NCBI GenBank assembly: GCA_035293805.1
Contig: DATGMD010000043.1
Coordinates: 57,557 to 121,556 of the forward strand
Source of the DNA: JAJPHF01 sp035293805
GTDB lineage: Bacteria > Chloroflexota > UBA6077 > JAJPHF01
Direction of reading: 5' to 3'
Length of the DNA stretch: 64,000 bases
Below are positions 15,970 through 26,053 of this stretch, piece by piece. Under the pieces are notes generated by a model. It did no database searches, was not told where the DNA came from, and saw only the letters and a program-made list of their open reading frames with translations. The position numbers and the translations under genes are program-made. The first letter of the stretch is position 1, and the number at the start of each line of letters is the position of its first letter.

Positions 15970-17622
15970 ATGACCGCAGTGAGCCCGCGCGCCACCGAGC
16001 GCGGCTACGCCGACCTGCGCGAACACCTCGCCGCGCTCGAGGCGGCCGGCCTGCTGGTCCGCGTTCAGCGTCCCATCGACAAGGACACCGAGATGCACCC
16101 GCTGGTGCGCTGGCAGTTCCGCGGCGGCATCCCAGAGCCGGAGCGCAAGGCGTTCCTGTTCGAGCACGTCGTGGACGGCCACGGCCACCGCTACCCGATG
16201 CCCGTCGCGGTCGGCGTGCTGGCCGCGAGTCGGCGCATCTACAGCATCGGCATGGGCTGCCCCGTCGAGGAGATCGGCGCGCGCTGGCGCGAGGCCCGCC
16301 ACCACCCGATCACGCCGCGCCTGGTGGACGACGCCCCGATCCACGAGGTCGTGCGCACGGGGGCCGACCTCGACGCGCCCTACGGCGGCGTGGACGGCCT
16401 GCCGATCCCTATCTCGACCCCCGGCTTCGACATCGCGCCCTACGTCACCTGCGGCAACTGGGTCACGCGCGACCCCGAGACGGGGGTGCAGAACATCGGC
16501 AACTACCGCGCCCACGTCAAGTCGCCGCGCCGCGTGGGCATGAACGCGTCGATCGAGCTGACGCCCGGCATCTACCAGCACTGGCAGAAGGCGAAGGCCC
16601 GGGGCGAGCCGCTGCCGGCCGCGCTGGTGGTCGGCGGGCCGCCGGTGATCGCCTTCGCGGCCGTGCAGAAGCTGCCCTACGACCTCGACGAGCTGGCCGT
16701 CGCCGGCGGGCTAGTCGGCTCGCCGATCAACATGGTGCGCTGCCGCACCGTCGACCTGCTGGTGCCGGCCGAGAGCGAGATCGTCATCGAGGGCTACATC
16801 GACACGCGCTGGCTGGAGCCCGAGGCGCCGTTTGGCGAGTCGCACGGCCACGTGAACCTGCAAGAATACAACCCGTTCATGGAGATCACCGCCATCTGCC
16901 ATCGGCGCGACGCGATCCTGACGTCGATGATCAGCCAGGTGACGCCGAGCGAGAGCAGTCTCATCAAGCTCGTCGGCTACGAGCCGCTGCTGCTCGACCA
17001 CCTGCGCGACCACCTGGGGCTGAAGAGCGTCGTGCGCGTGGGGATGCACGAGCCGCTGACCAACATCCGCAAGCTGGTCGTCGTGCAGATGAAGCCGTCG
17101 GACGAGGCGACGATCTGGATGGCGCTCACCGGCGCGGCGAGCTTCCAGCGCTCGGTGGGCAAGATCGTGGTGGCCGTGGACGAGGACATCGACCCGCAGA
17201 ACCCCGACGCCGTGCTCTGGGCGATGAGCTACCGCATGAGCCCCCACCGCGACATGCAGATTCTCCAGGGTCGCGATCCGGGCCACGGTCCGAAGCCGCG
17301 CGGCGGTGACCACGGCGGCGAGCTGGACTCCGCCATGCTGATCAACGCCATGTTGAAGCAGCCGTACCCGCCGGTGTCGCTGCCGAAACGCGAGTACATG
17401 GAGCGGGCGCGCGGCATCTGGGAGGAGCTGGGGCTCCCGCCGCTGAAACCCGAGGCGCCCTGGTACGGCTACTCGCTGGGCGACTGGCACCCGGTGTTCG
17501 AGGAGCAGGCACGGCGCGCGGTGGCCGGCGACTACTGGCGCACGGGCGAGGAGCTAGCGCGGCGCCGCCGCGACGACGTGACGCCCAACACGCCGGTCTA
17601 TCCCGACGAGCTAGACCAATAA
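15970..17622 (+). CDS. UbiD-family prenylated-FMN-dependent decarboxylase
   Basis: This 550-residue (de)carboxylase of the UbiD superfamily shows the cofactor-binding region GNWVTRDPETGVQNIGNYR (near residue 170) with conserved N and R, PAALVVGGPPV, the E-I-V-I-EG strand with the active-site acid (SEIVIEGYI), and the long C-terminal helix. Such enzymes decarboxylate or carboxylate aromatic, heteroaromatic or alpha,beta-unsaturated acids using prFMN, which is made by UbiX; no ubiX is in the window. The ATG at 15970 is preferred because AGGAG lies ten bases upstream, while the GTG at 15961 abuts it. It is divergent from the enamidase operon, suggesting a shared pathway. Confidence 0.92.
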   Translation: MTAVSPRATERGYADLREHLAALEAAGLLVRVQRPIDKDTEMHPLVRWQFRGGIPEPERKAFLFEHVVDGHGHRYPMPVAVGVLAASRRIYSIGMGCPVEEIGARWREARHHPITPRLVDDAPIHEVVRTGADLDAPYGGVDGLPIPISTPGFDIAPYVTCGNWVTRDPETGVQNIGNYRAHVKSPRRVGMNASIELTPGIYQHWQKAKARGEPLPAALVVGGPPVIAFAAVQKLPYDLDELAVAGGLVGSPINMVRCRTVDLLVPAESEIVIEGYIDTRWLEPEAPFGESHGHVNLQEYNPFMEITAICHRRDAILTSMISQVTPSESSLIKLVGYEPLLLDHLRDHLGLKSVVRVGMHEPLTNIRKLVVVQMKPSDEATIWMALTGAASFQRSVGKIVVAVDEDIDPQNPDAVLWAMSYRMSPHRDMQILQGRDPGHGPKPRGGDHGGELDSAMLINAMLKQPYPPVSLPKREYMERARGIWEELGLPPLKPEAPWYGYSLGDWHPVFEEQARRAVAGDYWRTGEELARRRRDDVTPNTPVYPDELDQ

Positions 17623-17628
17623 GGCGGG

Positions 17629-17657
17629 GGAGGGCCGCCGCGGGGCGGCGGCCCTCC
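17629..17657 (+). terminator. Strong hairpin after ubiD-like gene
   Basis: GGAGGGCCGCCGC (17629-17641) and its exact complement (17645-17657) form a 13-bp G+C stem with a 3-nt loop seven bases after the UbiD stop. There is no T-run, so it may be a factor-dependent stop or mRNA stabiliser. Confidence 0.6.
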
Positions 17658-17720
17658 CTCGCTCCGCGGGCGCCCCCCGCGACTGCCAGGCGGCCAGTAC
17701 GCCACCCGAGACGAACGCGC

Positions 17721-18941
17721 ATGGACCATCCGCCGTTGAGCAGCGATACGTCGTTCGCGGGGCCGCGCGCGCGCCCCGCCACGCGCCCGTGGCCCGTCGC
17801 GCCGAGCCCCTGGCAGACGGCCCTCGTCGCGGCCGGCGCCGTGCTCCTGGCGCTGCTCGTCGTGCTGACGGGCACCGCTGAGGGTCGCACGGCGGTGCGG
17901 ACGCTGTTCTTCTTGCCGGCGATGTTCCCGGGCACCCCGCTGCTGCCGCTCGGGCTCATCAGCGACCGCCCGCGCTGCGAGGAGATCACGCTGCACTACG
18001 CGGGCATCACGGCGCCCGCCGATCTCTGCGCCCCGCCCGGCGGCGGCCCGCACGGCGCTGTCGTGCTCTCGCTCGGCGTCCACCCGCTCGACCGCCACGA
18101 TCCGTACCTGGCTCAGGTCACCGACGCGCTGGTGCGGACCGACCTCGTCGTGTTGCGCCCCGCGTCGCCCGACCTCACCGCGGGCCTCATCCTGCCCCGC
18201 GAGATCGACGGCCTGGTGGCCGCCTTCCAGGCGCTGCAAGCGCGGCCCGAGGTCGATCCCAAGCGCGTCGGCCTGGCCGGCTTCTCCGTGGGCGGCGCGC
18301 TCTCGACGGTCGCCGCGGCCGACCCGCGCATTCGCGATCAAGTGCGCCTGGTGTACACCTTCGGCGCCTACTTCGATGCCCGCGACGTGCTGGCCGCCAT
18401 CAGCGACGACCGCGTGCCGGTCGACGGCGGCGACGAAGCCTGGACGCCGAACCCCTGGTCGGTCCACGTCTTCGTCGAGCAGATCGTCCACGCGCTCCCG
18501 CCCGGCCCCGAGCAGGACTACCTCACGGCGGCGCTGGCCGACCCCGAGGCCGCGGGGCCGCCGCCCTTCTCCTTGTCGCCGCTGGGCGAGATGCTGTACG
18601 AGCTGGCGGTCGAGGGCCAGCCGGTAGACGGCGCCAGGCTGCTGGCCGCGCTCCCGCCCGCCGCGCGCGTCGCGCTCGACCGCCTCTCGCCCGCCAGCGT
18701 CGTGGACGAGGTCCGCGCGCCGGTGTACGTCATGCACGACCTCGGCGACACGCTGATCCCGTACACCGAGTCCCGCCGCCTGGTGGCGAGCCTGCCGCCG
18801 GGCGTGTTGCAGCGTTACGACGAGTTCCACATGTTCCAGCACGTCACCCCGCGCGCGCCAGGGGCGCTACTCGGCTCGCTCGGCGACTTCGTGGCGCTGT
18901 ACCGGCACGTCGACGCCCTGTTCCTCGCGCTGGCCAAGTGA
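17721..18941 (+). CDS. Membrane-anchored alpha/beta hydrolase
   Basis: The 406-residue protein has one N-terminal membrane segment (residues ~33-52) and an extracytoplasmic alpha/beta-hydrolase domain. The nucleophile elbow is GFSVGG (GxSxG) near residue 192, the acid is likely the aspartate in HDLGDTLIP, and the histidine is in DEFHMFQHV near the end. The class is esterase/peptidase-like with unknown substrate. The AxxGxxA-type segments around the elbow fit dienelactone-hydrolase-like folds. It is followed after 10 bp by a small unknown gene, probably cotranscribed. Confidence 0.82.
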   Translation: MDHPPLSSDTSFAGPRARPATRPWPVAPSPWQTALVAAGAVLLALLVVLTGTAEGRTAVRTLFFLPAMFPGTPLLPLGLISDRPRCEEITLHYAGITAPADLCAPPGGGPHGAVVLSLGVHPLDRHDPYLAQVTDALVRTDLVVLRPASPDLTAGLILPREIDGLVAAFQALQARPEVDPKRVGLAGFSVGGALSTVAAADPRIRDQVRLVYTFGAYFDARDVLAAISDDRVPVDGGDEAWTPNPWSVHVFVEQIVHALPPGPEQDYLTAALADPEAAGPPPFSLSPLGEMLYELAVEGQPVDGARLLAALPPAARVALDRLSPASVVDEVRAPVYVMHDLGDTLIPYTESRRLVASLPPGVLQRYDEFHMFQHVTPRAPGALLGSLGDFVALYRHVDALFLALAK

Positions 18942-18951
18942 GCGGGGCGCG

Positions 18952-19368
18952 ATGGATACCGCTACGGGCGGCGACGAGCTGGACGCGTCGGCCGACGCGC
19001 TCGCCGTGACCGCGGAGGCGCTGGCTGCGGCGCTCGGCGTCCGGGTCCAGGGCGACGGCGCCGACCCGCCCACCTACCGCTTCCGGCTGCTGCCGCGTTT
19101 CGCCGACGGCCTGACGCGCCGCGCCGTCCTCGATCTGGGCGCGCGGCGCTTCCGCACGACGCTCTGGGCAGGCGACCACCGCTGCCTCGACCACCTGGAG
19201 CTAGCCGACCTTCGCTCGGTGAGCTGCGATACGGCCGCCGGTCGGCTGATTCTGGAGAGCGCCACGGCCCACCTGGTGCTGAGCCGCCACGGCGCGCTCA
19301 CCGTCGTGCCGGTCGGCAGCAGCCCGCGCCGCGCCGCGCGCCGCCGTCCCGCCGGCCAACAGAGCTGA
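18952..19368 (+). CDS. Hypothetical protein
   Basis: An unrecognised soluble protein of 138 residues with no signal peptide. It begins with an alanine-rich helix, then has alternating strands (YRFRLLPRF, RAVLDLGARRFRTTLW, GRLILESATAHLVLS) and a basic tail (RRAARRRPAG) that might bind nucleic acid or membranes. The ATG lies ten bases after the preceding stop, which points to cotranscription with the hydrolase. Codon usage fits a real gene. Confidence 0.55.
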   Translation: MDTATGGDELDASADALAVTAEALAAALGVRVQGDGADPPTYRFRLLPRFADGLTRRAVLDLGARRFRTTLWAGDHRCLDHLELADLRSVSCDTAAGRLILESATAHLVLSRHGALTVVPVGSSPRRAARRRPAGQQS

Positions 19369-19482
19369 CGCGAGCGCCCGCGCCTCGCACAGCCCGCAGC
19401 CGACCGTCGGCACGCGACTTGCCTTGCTTCAGTGAACCCCTTAGCGTCGCCCTCCGGGGATGTGCGCGAGAAAGGAGCGCGC

Positions 19483-21195
19483 TTGCGTTTCGTCGCGCTC
19501 GCGTGTGACTATGACGGCACGCTAGCCACGGATGGCCGCGTGGGGGAGCCGGTGATCGCCGCTCTGGAGGCCGTGCGCGCGTCCGGCCGCCGGCTGGCGC
19601 TCGTCACCGGCCGCGAGCTGGACGACTTGCAGCGCGTCTTCCCGCGCGTCGACCTGTTCGACCAGGTGGTGGCCGAGAACGGGGCGCTGCTCTACGCCCC
19701 AGCCACGCGCGAGGTCCGGCCACTGGCCGAGCCGCCGCCCCCGGAGTTCGTGGCCGCGCTCCGCGCGCGCGGCGTGCACCCGCTCTCCGTCGGGCGGACG
19801 ATCGTGGCCACCTGGGAGCCGCACGAGCAGACCGTGCTCGACGTGATCCGCGACCTGGGGCTGGAGCTGCAAGTCATCTTCAACAAGGGCGCGGTGATGG
19901 TGCTGCCCTCGGGCGTGAACAAGAGCAGCGGCTTCCAGGCGGCGCTGGCCGAGCTAAAGCTCTCGGCCCACAACGCCCTGGGCATCGGCGATGCCGAGAA
20001 CGACCACGCCTTCCTCAGCCTGTGCGTGTGCGCCGTGGCGGTTGCCAACGCGCTGCCCACCGTGAAGGAGCGCGCGGACTACGTCACGAGCGGCGACCAC
20101 GGCGCGGGCGTCGTCGAGCTGATCGAGCGGCTCCTGGCCGACGACCTGCGCGGCTTGGAGCCGTATCTAACGCGGCACCACCTGGTGCTGGGCACCCGCG
20201 CGGACGGCAGCGAGCTGCGCCTGCCCCCTTACGGCCCCACGGTGCTTTCGGCCGGCCCGCCCGGCAGCGGCAAGTCCACGGCGGCGACGGGCCTGGTCGA
20301 ACGGCTCGCCGAGCAGGGCTACCAGTTCTGCCTCCTCGATCCGGAGGGCGACTACGAGGTGTTCGCCGGCGCGATCGTTCTGGGCGACAGCGAGCGGCCG
20401 CCGAGCGTCGAAGAGATCATGCAATTGCTGGCCGATCCCGCCCAGAACGTCGTGGCCAACCTGCTCGGCGTGCGGCTGGAGGATCGCCCGGCTTTCTTCG
20501 CGGGCCTGCTGCCGCACCTTCAAGAGCTGCGCGCGACCACCGGGCGACCGCACTGGCTGGTGGTCGACGAGGCGCACCACTTCCTGCCCGCCTCCTGGGA
20601 CGCCGCCAAACTGGTGCTGCCGCAGCGCCTGGACAACACGGTGCTCATCACGCTAGAGCCGAGCCACCTCGCGGCCGCGGTGCTGGCCGAGGTGGACGTG
20701 GTGCTGGCGGTGGGCGCCGCGCCGTCCGCCACACTGCGCGACTTTGCGCGGGCGCGCGGCCTCCCGCCGCCACCGGCGGGGCCCAACACGCTGCCTCCGG
20801 GGGAGGTCCTGGTCTGGCAGCCCGAGGTGGAGGCGGCGCCCGTGCAAGTGTGCGTCGAGCCGCCGCGCTCGGAGCGCCGCCGCCACCGGCGCAAGTATGC
20901 GCAGGGAGAGCTGCTGGCAGAGGAGAGCTTCTACTTCCGCGGCCCCGAGGGGAAGCTGAACCTGCGCGCCCAGAACCTGGTCATCTTCTTGCAGCTCGCC
21001 GAGGGCGTGGACGACGCCACGTGGCTGTACCACCTGCGGCGCGGCGACTACTCCCGCTGGTTCCGCGCCTGTATCAAAGACGAGGGCCTGGCCGACGAGG
21101 CCGCCGCCGTCGAGCAGGACGCCAACCTCTCGGCCGCGGAGAGCCGCGCGGCCGTCCGCCACGCCATCGAGCACCGCTACACGCTGCCGGCGTAG
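19483..21195 (+). CDS. HAD phosphatase fused to a P-loop ATPase
   Basis: Two domains are visible in 570 residues. Residues ~1-225 are a Cof-type (IIB) HAD phosphatase: DYDGTLATDG, the threonine motif LVTGRE, a lysine in NKSSG, and GIGDAENDHAFL. Residues ~235-570 are a P-loop ATPase: Walker A GPPGSGKST at 258-266, Walker B WLVVDEAHH at 358-366, reminiscent of HerA/DUF87-like or AAA+ ATPases, followed by a basic RRRHRRKYAQGEL stretch. I chose TTG 19483 because AAAGGAG lies five bases upstream; GTG 19432 in the same frame would add 17 residues. The joint role is unknown; sugar-phosphate signalling or nucleic-acid work are both possible. Confidence 0.78.
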   Translation: MRFVALACDYDGTLATDGRVGEPVIAALEAVRASGRRLALVTGRELDDLQRVFPRVDLFDQVVAENGALLYAPATREVRPLAEPPPPEFVAALRARGVHPLSVGRTIVATWEPHEQTVLDVIRDLGLELQVIFNKGAVMVLPSGVNKSSGFQAALAELKLSAHNALGIGDAENDHAFLSLCVCAVAVANALPTVKERADYVTSGDHGAGVVELIERLLADDLRGLEPYLTRHHLVLGTRADGSELRLPPYGPTVLSAGPPGSGKSTAATGLVERLAEQGYQFCLLDPEGDYEVFAGAIVLGDSERPPSVEEIMQLLADPAQNVVANLLGVRLEDRPAFFAGLLPHLQELRATTGRPHWLVVDEAHHFLPASWDAAKLVLPQRLDNTVLITLEPSHLAAAVLAEVDVVLAVGAAPSATLRDFARARGLPPPPAGPNTLPPGEVLVWQPEVEAAPVQVCVEPPRSERRRHRRKYAQGELLAEESFYFRGPEGKLNLRAQNLVIFLQLAEGVDDATWLYHLRRGDYSRWFRACIKDEGLADEAAAVEQDANLSAAESRAAVRHAIEHRYTLPA

Positions 21196-21277
21196 CGCAC
21201 CACGCTCGGTGATCCCAGTGGGCCTGCCCGGCGTGGAGTATAGAGTACATCTGCGACGCTGCCCTCGGGGCCGACGG

Positions 21278-21667
21278 TCATAGCAACCAAGCCACCATCG
21301 TTTCTGCCTGGGTGTGGAGGCGGAGCGCCCGAATATGAGCGTCGCCGATGTGCACGACCTTTCCTTTACGCGCTGACCAGGTGATGAACAGCGGGTGTCG
21401 GAGAAACCGCCGAATGAAGGATGCGCCATCCGCCTCGGGTACGTCGAGGCGAACGAGACAGTAGTCAGGGTGACATAGCCGCCAGTCATAGAAGCGTGCA
21501 TCGAAGGTGAAGAACGTGCTACGCCTGGTACCATGCAGCAGAGGGAGAATCTCGTCGTCCTGCATTCCCGCGCGGCCGATATCTCGGCCGATCTTTCGGG
21601 TGCGTATGCCCCATGCTCGCAGCATCCGGCGCTGGTCGTCCTGAATGTTCTCATCCAAGATTAGCAT
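21278..21667 (-). CDS. DUF5615/PIN-like toxin-type protein
   Basis: This 129-residue protein begins MLILDENIQDDQRRML, the conserved acid-containing start of DUF5615 (PIN-like, Mut7-C-related) proteins, followed by DDEILPLL and FFTFDARFYDWR, which supply further acidic residues. Members are putative RNases paired with DUF433 antitoxins. The ATG at 21667 starts the fold directly and overlaps the upstream DUF433 gene by 17 bp, a standard toxin-after-antitoxin arrangement. The longer frame to 21706 is unlikely. Lower GC than the neighbours suggests recent gain. Confidence 0.75.
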   Translation of the reverse strand: MLILDENIQDDQRRMLRAWGIRTRKIGRDIGRAGMQDDEILPLLHGTRRSTFFTFDARFYDWRLCHPDYCLVRLDVPEADGASFIRRFLRHPLFITWSARKGKVVHIGDAHIRALRLHTQAETMVAWLL

Positions 21668-21914
21668 GCTCGTCCGGCGGGGGCAGGAACTCCTCCTGAT
21701 GCTCAAGCAGGACTTGCCGTGCGAGACGCACAGCGTCGCTGATGGCCTCCCTGCTTATACTGCCTCCCCAGTCTTCGATGATCGCTTCCCACGATCTACC
21801 GCTTGCTACTTGGTCGAGCACCTGCGAGACCAGGATCCGCGTGCCACGAAACGTCAGTTGCCCGTGGCAGATCTTCGGGTCCGCCACCACATACCCTTGA
21901 AGTGTTCGAGTCAT
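21651..21914 (-). CDS. DUF433-family antitoxin-type protein
   Basis: This 87-residue protein contains the DUF433 signature: a start strand YVVADPKICHG, then FRGTRILVSQVLDQVASG and a C-terminal SREAISDAVRLARQ helix-turn-helix-like region. Such proteins act as the antitoxin and DNA-binding regulator of DUF5615 toxins. A textbook AGGAGGAG lies five bases before the ATG at 21914. The operon is probably autoregulated by this protein, as in known DUF433 systems; no operator can be pinpointed. Confidence 0.82.
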   Translation of the reverse strand: MTRTLQGYVVADPKICHGQLTFRGTRILVSQVLDQVASGRSWEAIIEDWGGSISREAISDAVRLARQVLLEHQEEFLPPPDEHANLG

Positions 21915-21988
21915 CGGACTCCTCCTATACGCTACGCACACTGTAGCGCGCTTAACTGGAGGACTGGGGGGCCATGTCCCACTGCCGG

Positions 21989-22628
21989 CTATGGCAGGCG
22001 CGCTTCGAGCTGGCGGAGGGCGGCTTGCAGCGCGCGCTGGCGCAGGGCGGAGGTGAGGTCGCCGCGCGTGCGCTCGAGGATGCCGCGCACGTTGTCGGTG
22101 GTGCGGCGCAGGCCGCCGGTGAGCGCGTCGGGGTAGTCGATCGTCACGAGCAGGCTGTAGATGTCGTCCATGACCTGGAGCAGGTGCTCGCAGCCCTCGG
22201 CGTCGTCACGGCGCAGGCGGTCGAGCACGTAGCGCCGCAGCTCACCCACCGCCTCGCCCAGCCCGTTCAGGAACGGCGCGGCCGCCACGCCTAGCTCCCC
22301 CGGCGTGGGGAGCGGCTCGCCCTGGACGGCGCGCAGCGTGGCCGTCGCCTCGACGTACTCCTTCTGCGCGTCCTGCACGTAGCCCGCCCAGTAGAGGTCC
22401 TGGTAGTCGCGCAGCGCGTCGCCCAGACGCGCGCTGGCAGCCGCAGCGTCGTTCAGCATGGCGGCGGCGCGGTCGAACTCGTGGCGGTGGACGGCGCGGA
22501 TCGTGTTCGCGCAGGTGCGGATGAGCGCGCGCGAGTCCACCAGGGCCCGCTCCCGCGCGGCGTGCTTGCCGTCCAGCTCCTGCCGCGCGGCCGCCTCGAT
22601 GGCCTGCAGACTCGCCGCCAGCGCTTCC

Positions 22629-22636
<8 letters not shown>
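21989..22636 (-). CDS. Translin-family protein
   Basis: This 215-residue, all-helical protein shows the translin pattern: CANTIRAVHRHEFDRAAAML, LRDYQDLYWAGYVQDAQKEYVEA, FLNGLGEAVGELRRYVLDRLR, and DDIYSLLVTIDYPDALTGGLRRTTDN. Translins form rings that bind single-stranded RNA or DNA; some partner proteins (TRAX) are endonucleases with E-E-D residues. Glutamates in the EYVEA and GELRR segments are in place, so nuclease activity is possible. The ATG overlaps the end of the citramalate synthase gene by 8 bp (ATGTCTGA), so the two are cotranslated. A role in RNA handling is inference. Confidence 0.82.
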
Positions 22637-24248
<1,612 letters not shown>

Positions 24249-24301
24249 GGCGCCTCCGTAGCGGGTCGAAACAGCGTGCGCAGCACGGCGCAAAACCGTG
24301 G

Positions 24302-24336
24302 ATAATAGCAGGCAGGTGCGTCGCGGTAAGTATAAT
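24302..24336. promoter_or_regulatory. Candidate divergent -10 elements between cimA and the lipoprotein gene
   Basis: On the plus strand a perfect TATAAT lies at 24331-24336, 52 bp before the lipoprotein start. On the minus strand TATTAT occupies 24307-24302, upstream of cimA. Neither has a good -35 at 16-18 bp. Confidence 0.4.
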
Positions 24337-24388
24337 GTTGATCGCAGCGCCAGACCAACCCGGCGCGCGAAAGGACACGAGCGCAGAC

Positions 24389-25279
24389 ATGGTCCGTCGC
24401 CTCGCGCAATCCCCCCTCCTGCTCGCGCTCGTCGCCCTGCTGCTGCTCGCCTGCAACCGCGGGCTGCCGAGCGGCAACGGCGAGTACCCCATTCGCTCCG
24501 TGAGCTTCGACGGCAAGGAGTACAGCTTCTTCTGGACGGGCACCGACGGCGCGGTCCACGAGGCCCACGGCGACGACTTCAAGCTGGTTCAGGACGACGA
24601 GCGGTCCTACCTGGAGGTGGGCCACGGCACGCCCGTCCTCCACCTGAAACCCGACGAGGGCATCGCCGTCCGCGGCCGCGACAGCGGCGGCAGCTTCTCG
24701 AGCTGGTGGTTCCCGTTCATGCTCGGCTACGCGCTGGGCGGCAACGGGCCGTGGGTCACCGTGCCGCAGAGCGGCCCGCCACCGACCACGCCGAGCTACC
24801 GCTACCCGCCGACTGACAACTTCGGGCGCGGCGACACGCTCCACGGCAGCGAGGCCACCTCGCGCCCCGCCCCGCCCGACTACCGCAAGGTGCAGCCCGC
24901 GCCGAACGCCGTGAGCGGCCAGAACGCCGGCACCGGCGGCGGCACGGCCGCCACGAACAAGGACAGCGGCGCGACGAGCGGCCAGAGCGGCGGCACCGGC
25001 GCCGGCAGCGCCGCCAGCAACAAGGGCAGCGGCGCCACCAGCGGGCAGAGCGGCGGCGCCGGCGCGGGCGGCGCCGCGACGAACAAGACCGACGGCGTGA
25101 GCCCCGGCGCGGGCAGCGCCGCCAGCGACAAGGGCCGCAGCGGCTCGGGCCTAAGCGCGCCGGCCGCGCCCGCGGCGCCCGGCGGCGGCGTCACCAGCCG
25201 GCCCGGCGCGGGGAGCAGCAGCGGTGGCAGCAGCAGCTCGCGCTCGTCCGGCGGCGCGCGCTCGGGCGGGCGGAGGTAG
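24389..25279 (+). CDS. Lipoprotein with low-complexity Gly/Ser/Ala tail
   Basis: The 296-residue product has a type II signal peptide with lipobox LLLLAC near residue 22, so it is anchored to the outer face of the membrane. Residues ~30-110 form a small folded region (IRSVSFDGKEYSFFWTGTDG; a short hydrophobic WWFPFMLGYALGG segment at ~95-107). From ~150 on it is low-complexity: imperfect repeats of the form SGATSGQSGGTGAG..ASNK, rich in G, S, A, N and T. Such tails are usually flexible spacers. No function is recognised. It is followed by a membrane protein gene seven bases after its stop and probably starts an envelope operon running to 31.6 kb. Confidence 0.72.
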   Translation: MVRRLAQSPLLLALVALLLLACNRGLPSGNGEYPIRSVSFDGKEYSFFWTGTDGAVHEAHGDDFKLVQDDERSYLEVGHGTPVLHLKPDEGIAVRGRDSGGSFSSWWFPFMLGYALGGNGPWVTVPQSGPPPTTPSYRYPPTDNFGRGDTLHGSEATSRPAPPDYRKVQPAPNAVSGQNAGTGGGTAATNKDSGATSGQSGGTGAGSAASNKGSGATSGQSGGAGAGGAATNKTDGVSPGAGSAASDKGRSGSGLSAPAAPAAPGGGVTSRPGAGSSSGGSSSSRSSGGARSGGRR

Positions 25280-25286
25280 GAACGCC

Positions 25287-26018
25287 GTGGAAGGACTCAT
25301 CGTCATCCTGGTGCTGGTCGCCCTGGGGATCGCCGGTTTCGCATGGTTCCAGCGCGCCCGCTCGTCGCCGCTCGGCCAGCGCGCCGAGACGTACTGGCGC
25401 TCTGAGCACCCCGACGACCCGCAGGCCGCCGCACCCGCCGCGCGCGAGCCGACCGTCGAGACGCTGCGCCCCGGCGACGCGGTCAGCTTCTGGGACGGCG
25501 AGGACAGCATCGTCGATACGGTGCTCCAGTGCGAGGAGCAGCTTGGCGGGCGCCGCACGCAGTGGCGCTGGAACTTGCTGCGGGGCGGCCGCATGCTGGA
25601 GACGGCGCCCGACGGCAACGTGCTGTATACCAGCAGCGAGGTGCTCTATCAGGGCAGCGCGCCGTTCGAGCAGCTCACCGGCGACCCGAGCGTCGGCGGC
25701 GTGCTCAAGACCTTCGAGGCGCGCGTCCGCGCCGGCACGGCGGGCAGCAACCCGGTGTTCTACGAGCACCAGGGCAAGCAGTTCCAGGTCCGCAGCACGG
25801 GCACGTTCAGCGCGAGGCCGATCGGCTCGCCGCCCGCGGGCGAGGTGTGGCGCGACCTGTCCGACGATCCCAGCCAGAACGTCTACTTCGAGCTGGACGC
25901 GCCCGACGGCACCCAGGGCCTCGGCGTCTGGACCACGCACATCCTGCTGCTCATCGGCGAGCCGCTCAAGACCACGGACATCCGCGCGATCTATCCCGGC
26001 CAGGGCGCCTCGGTCTAG
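25287..26018 (+). CDS. Membrane-anchored DUF4178-like protein
   Basis: This 243-residue protein has one N-terminal membrane segment (GLIVILVLVALGIAGFAWF) and a beta-rich exterior domain. Two similar halves read LRPGDAVSFWDGEDSIVDTV..W.W.LL.GGRMLETAPDG and YEHQGKQFQVRSTGTF..P.GEVWRDLSDDP, reminiscent of DUF4178 domains. The GTG at 25287 follows GGAGG ten bases earlier. Its position directly after the lipoprotein gene suggests that the two products work together at the cell surface. Function unknown; the DUF4178 match is my reading of the pattern and moderate at best. Confidence 0.65.
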   Translation: MEGLIVILVLVALGIAGFAWFQRARSSPLGQRAETYWRSEHPDDPQAAAPAAREPTVETLRPGDAVSFWDGEDSIVDTVLQCEEQLGGRRTQWRWNLLRGGRMLETAPDGNVLYTSSEVLYQGSAPFEQLTGDPSVGGVLKTFEARVRAGTAGSNPVFYEHQGKQFQVRSTGTFSARPIGSPPAGEVWRDLSDDPSQNVYFELDAPDGTQGLGVWTTHILLLIGEPLKTTDIRAIYPGQGASV

Positions 26019-26053
26019 CCCGCAGCCCCATCCTGTCGCTACCGGGAGCCAGC

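Noticed and set aside
24900..25200. Gly/Ser/Ala repeats of the lipoprotein as a CRISPR or minisatellite
   Set aside because: The repeats are irregular at DNA level and lie inside a reading frame with a signal peptide. They are a protein low-complexity tail.
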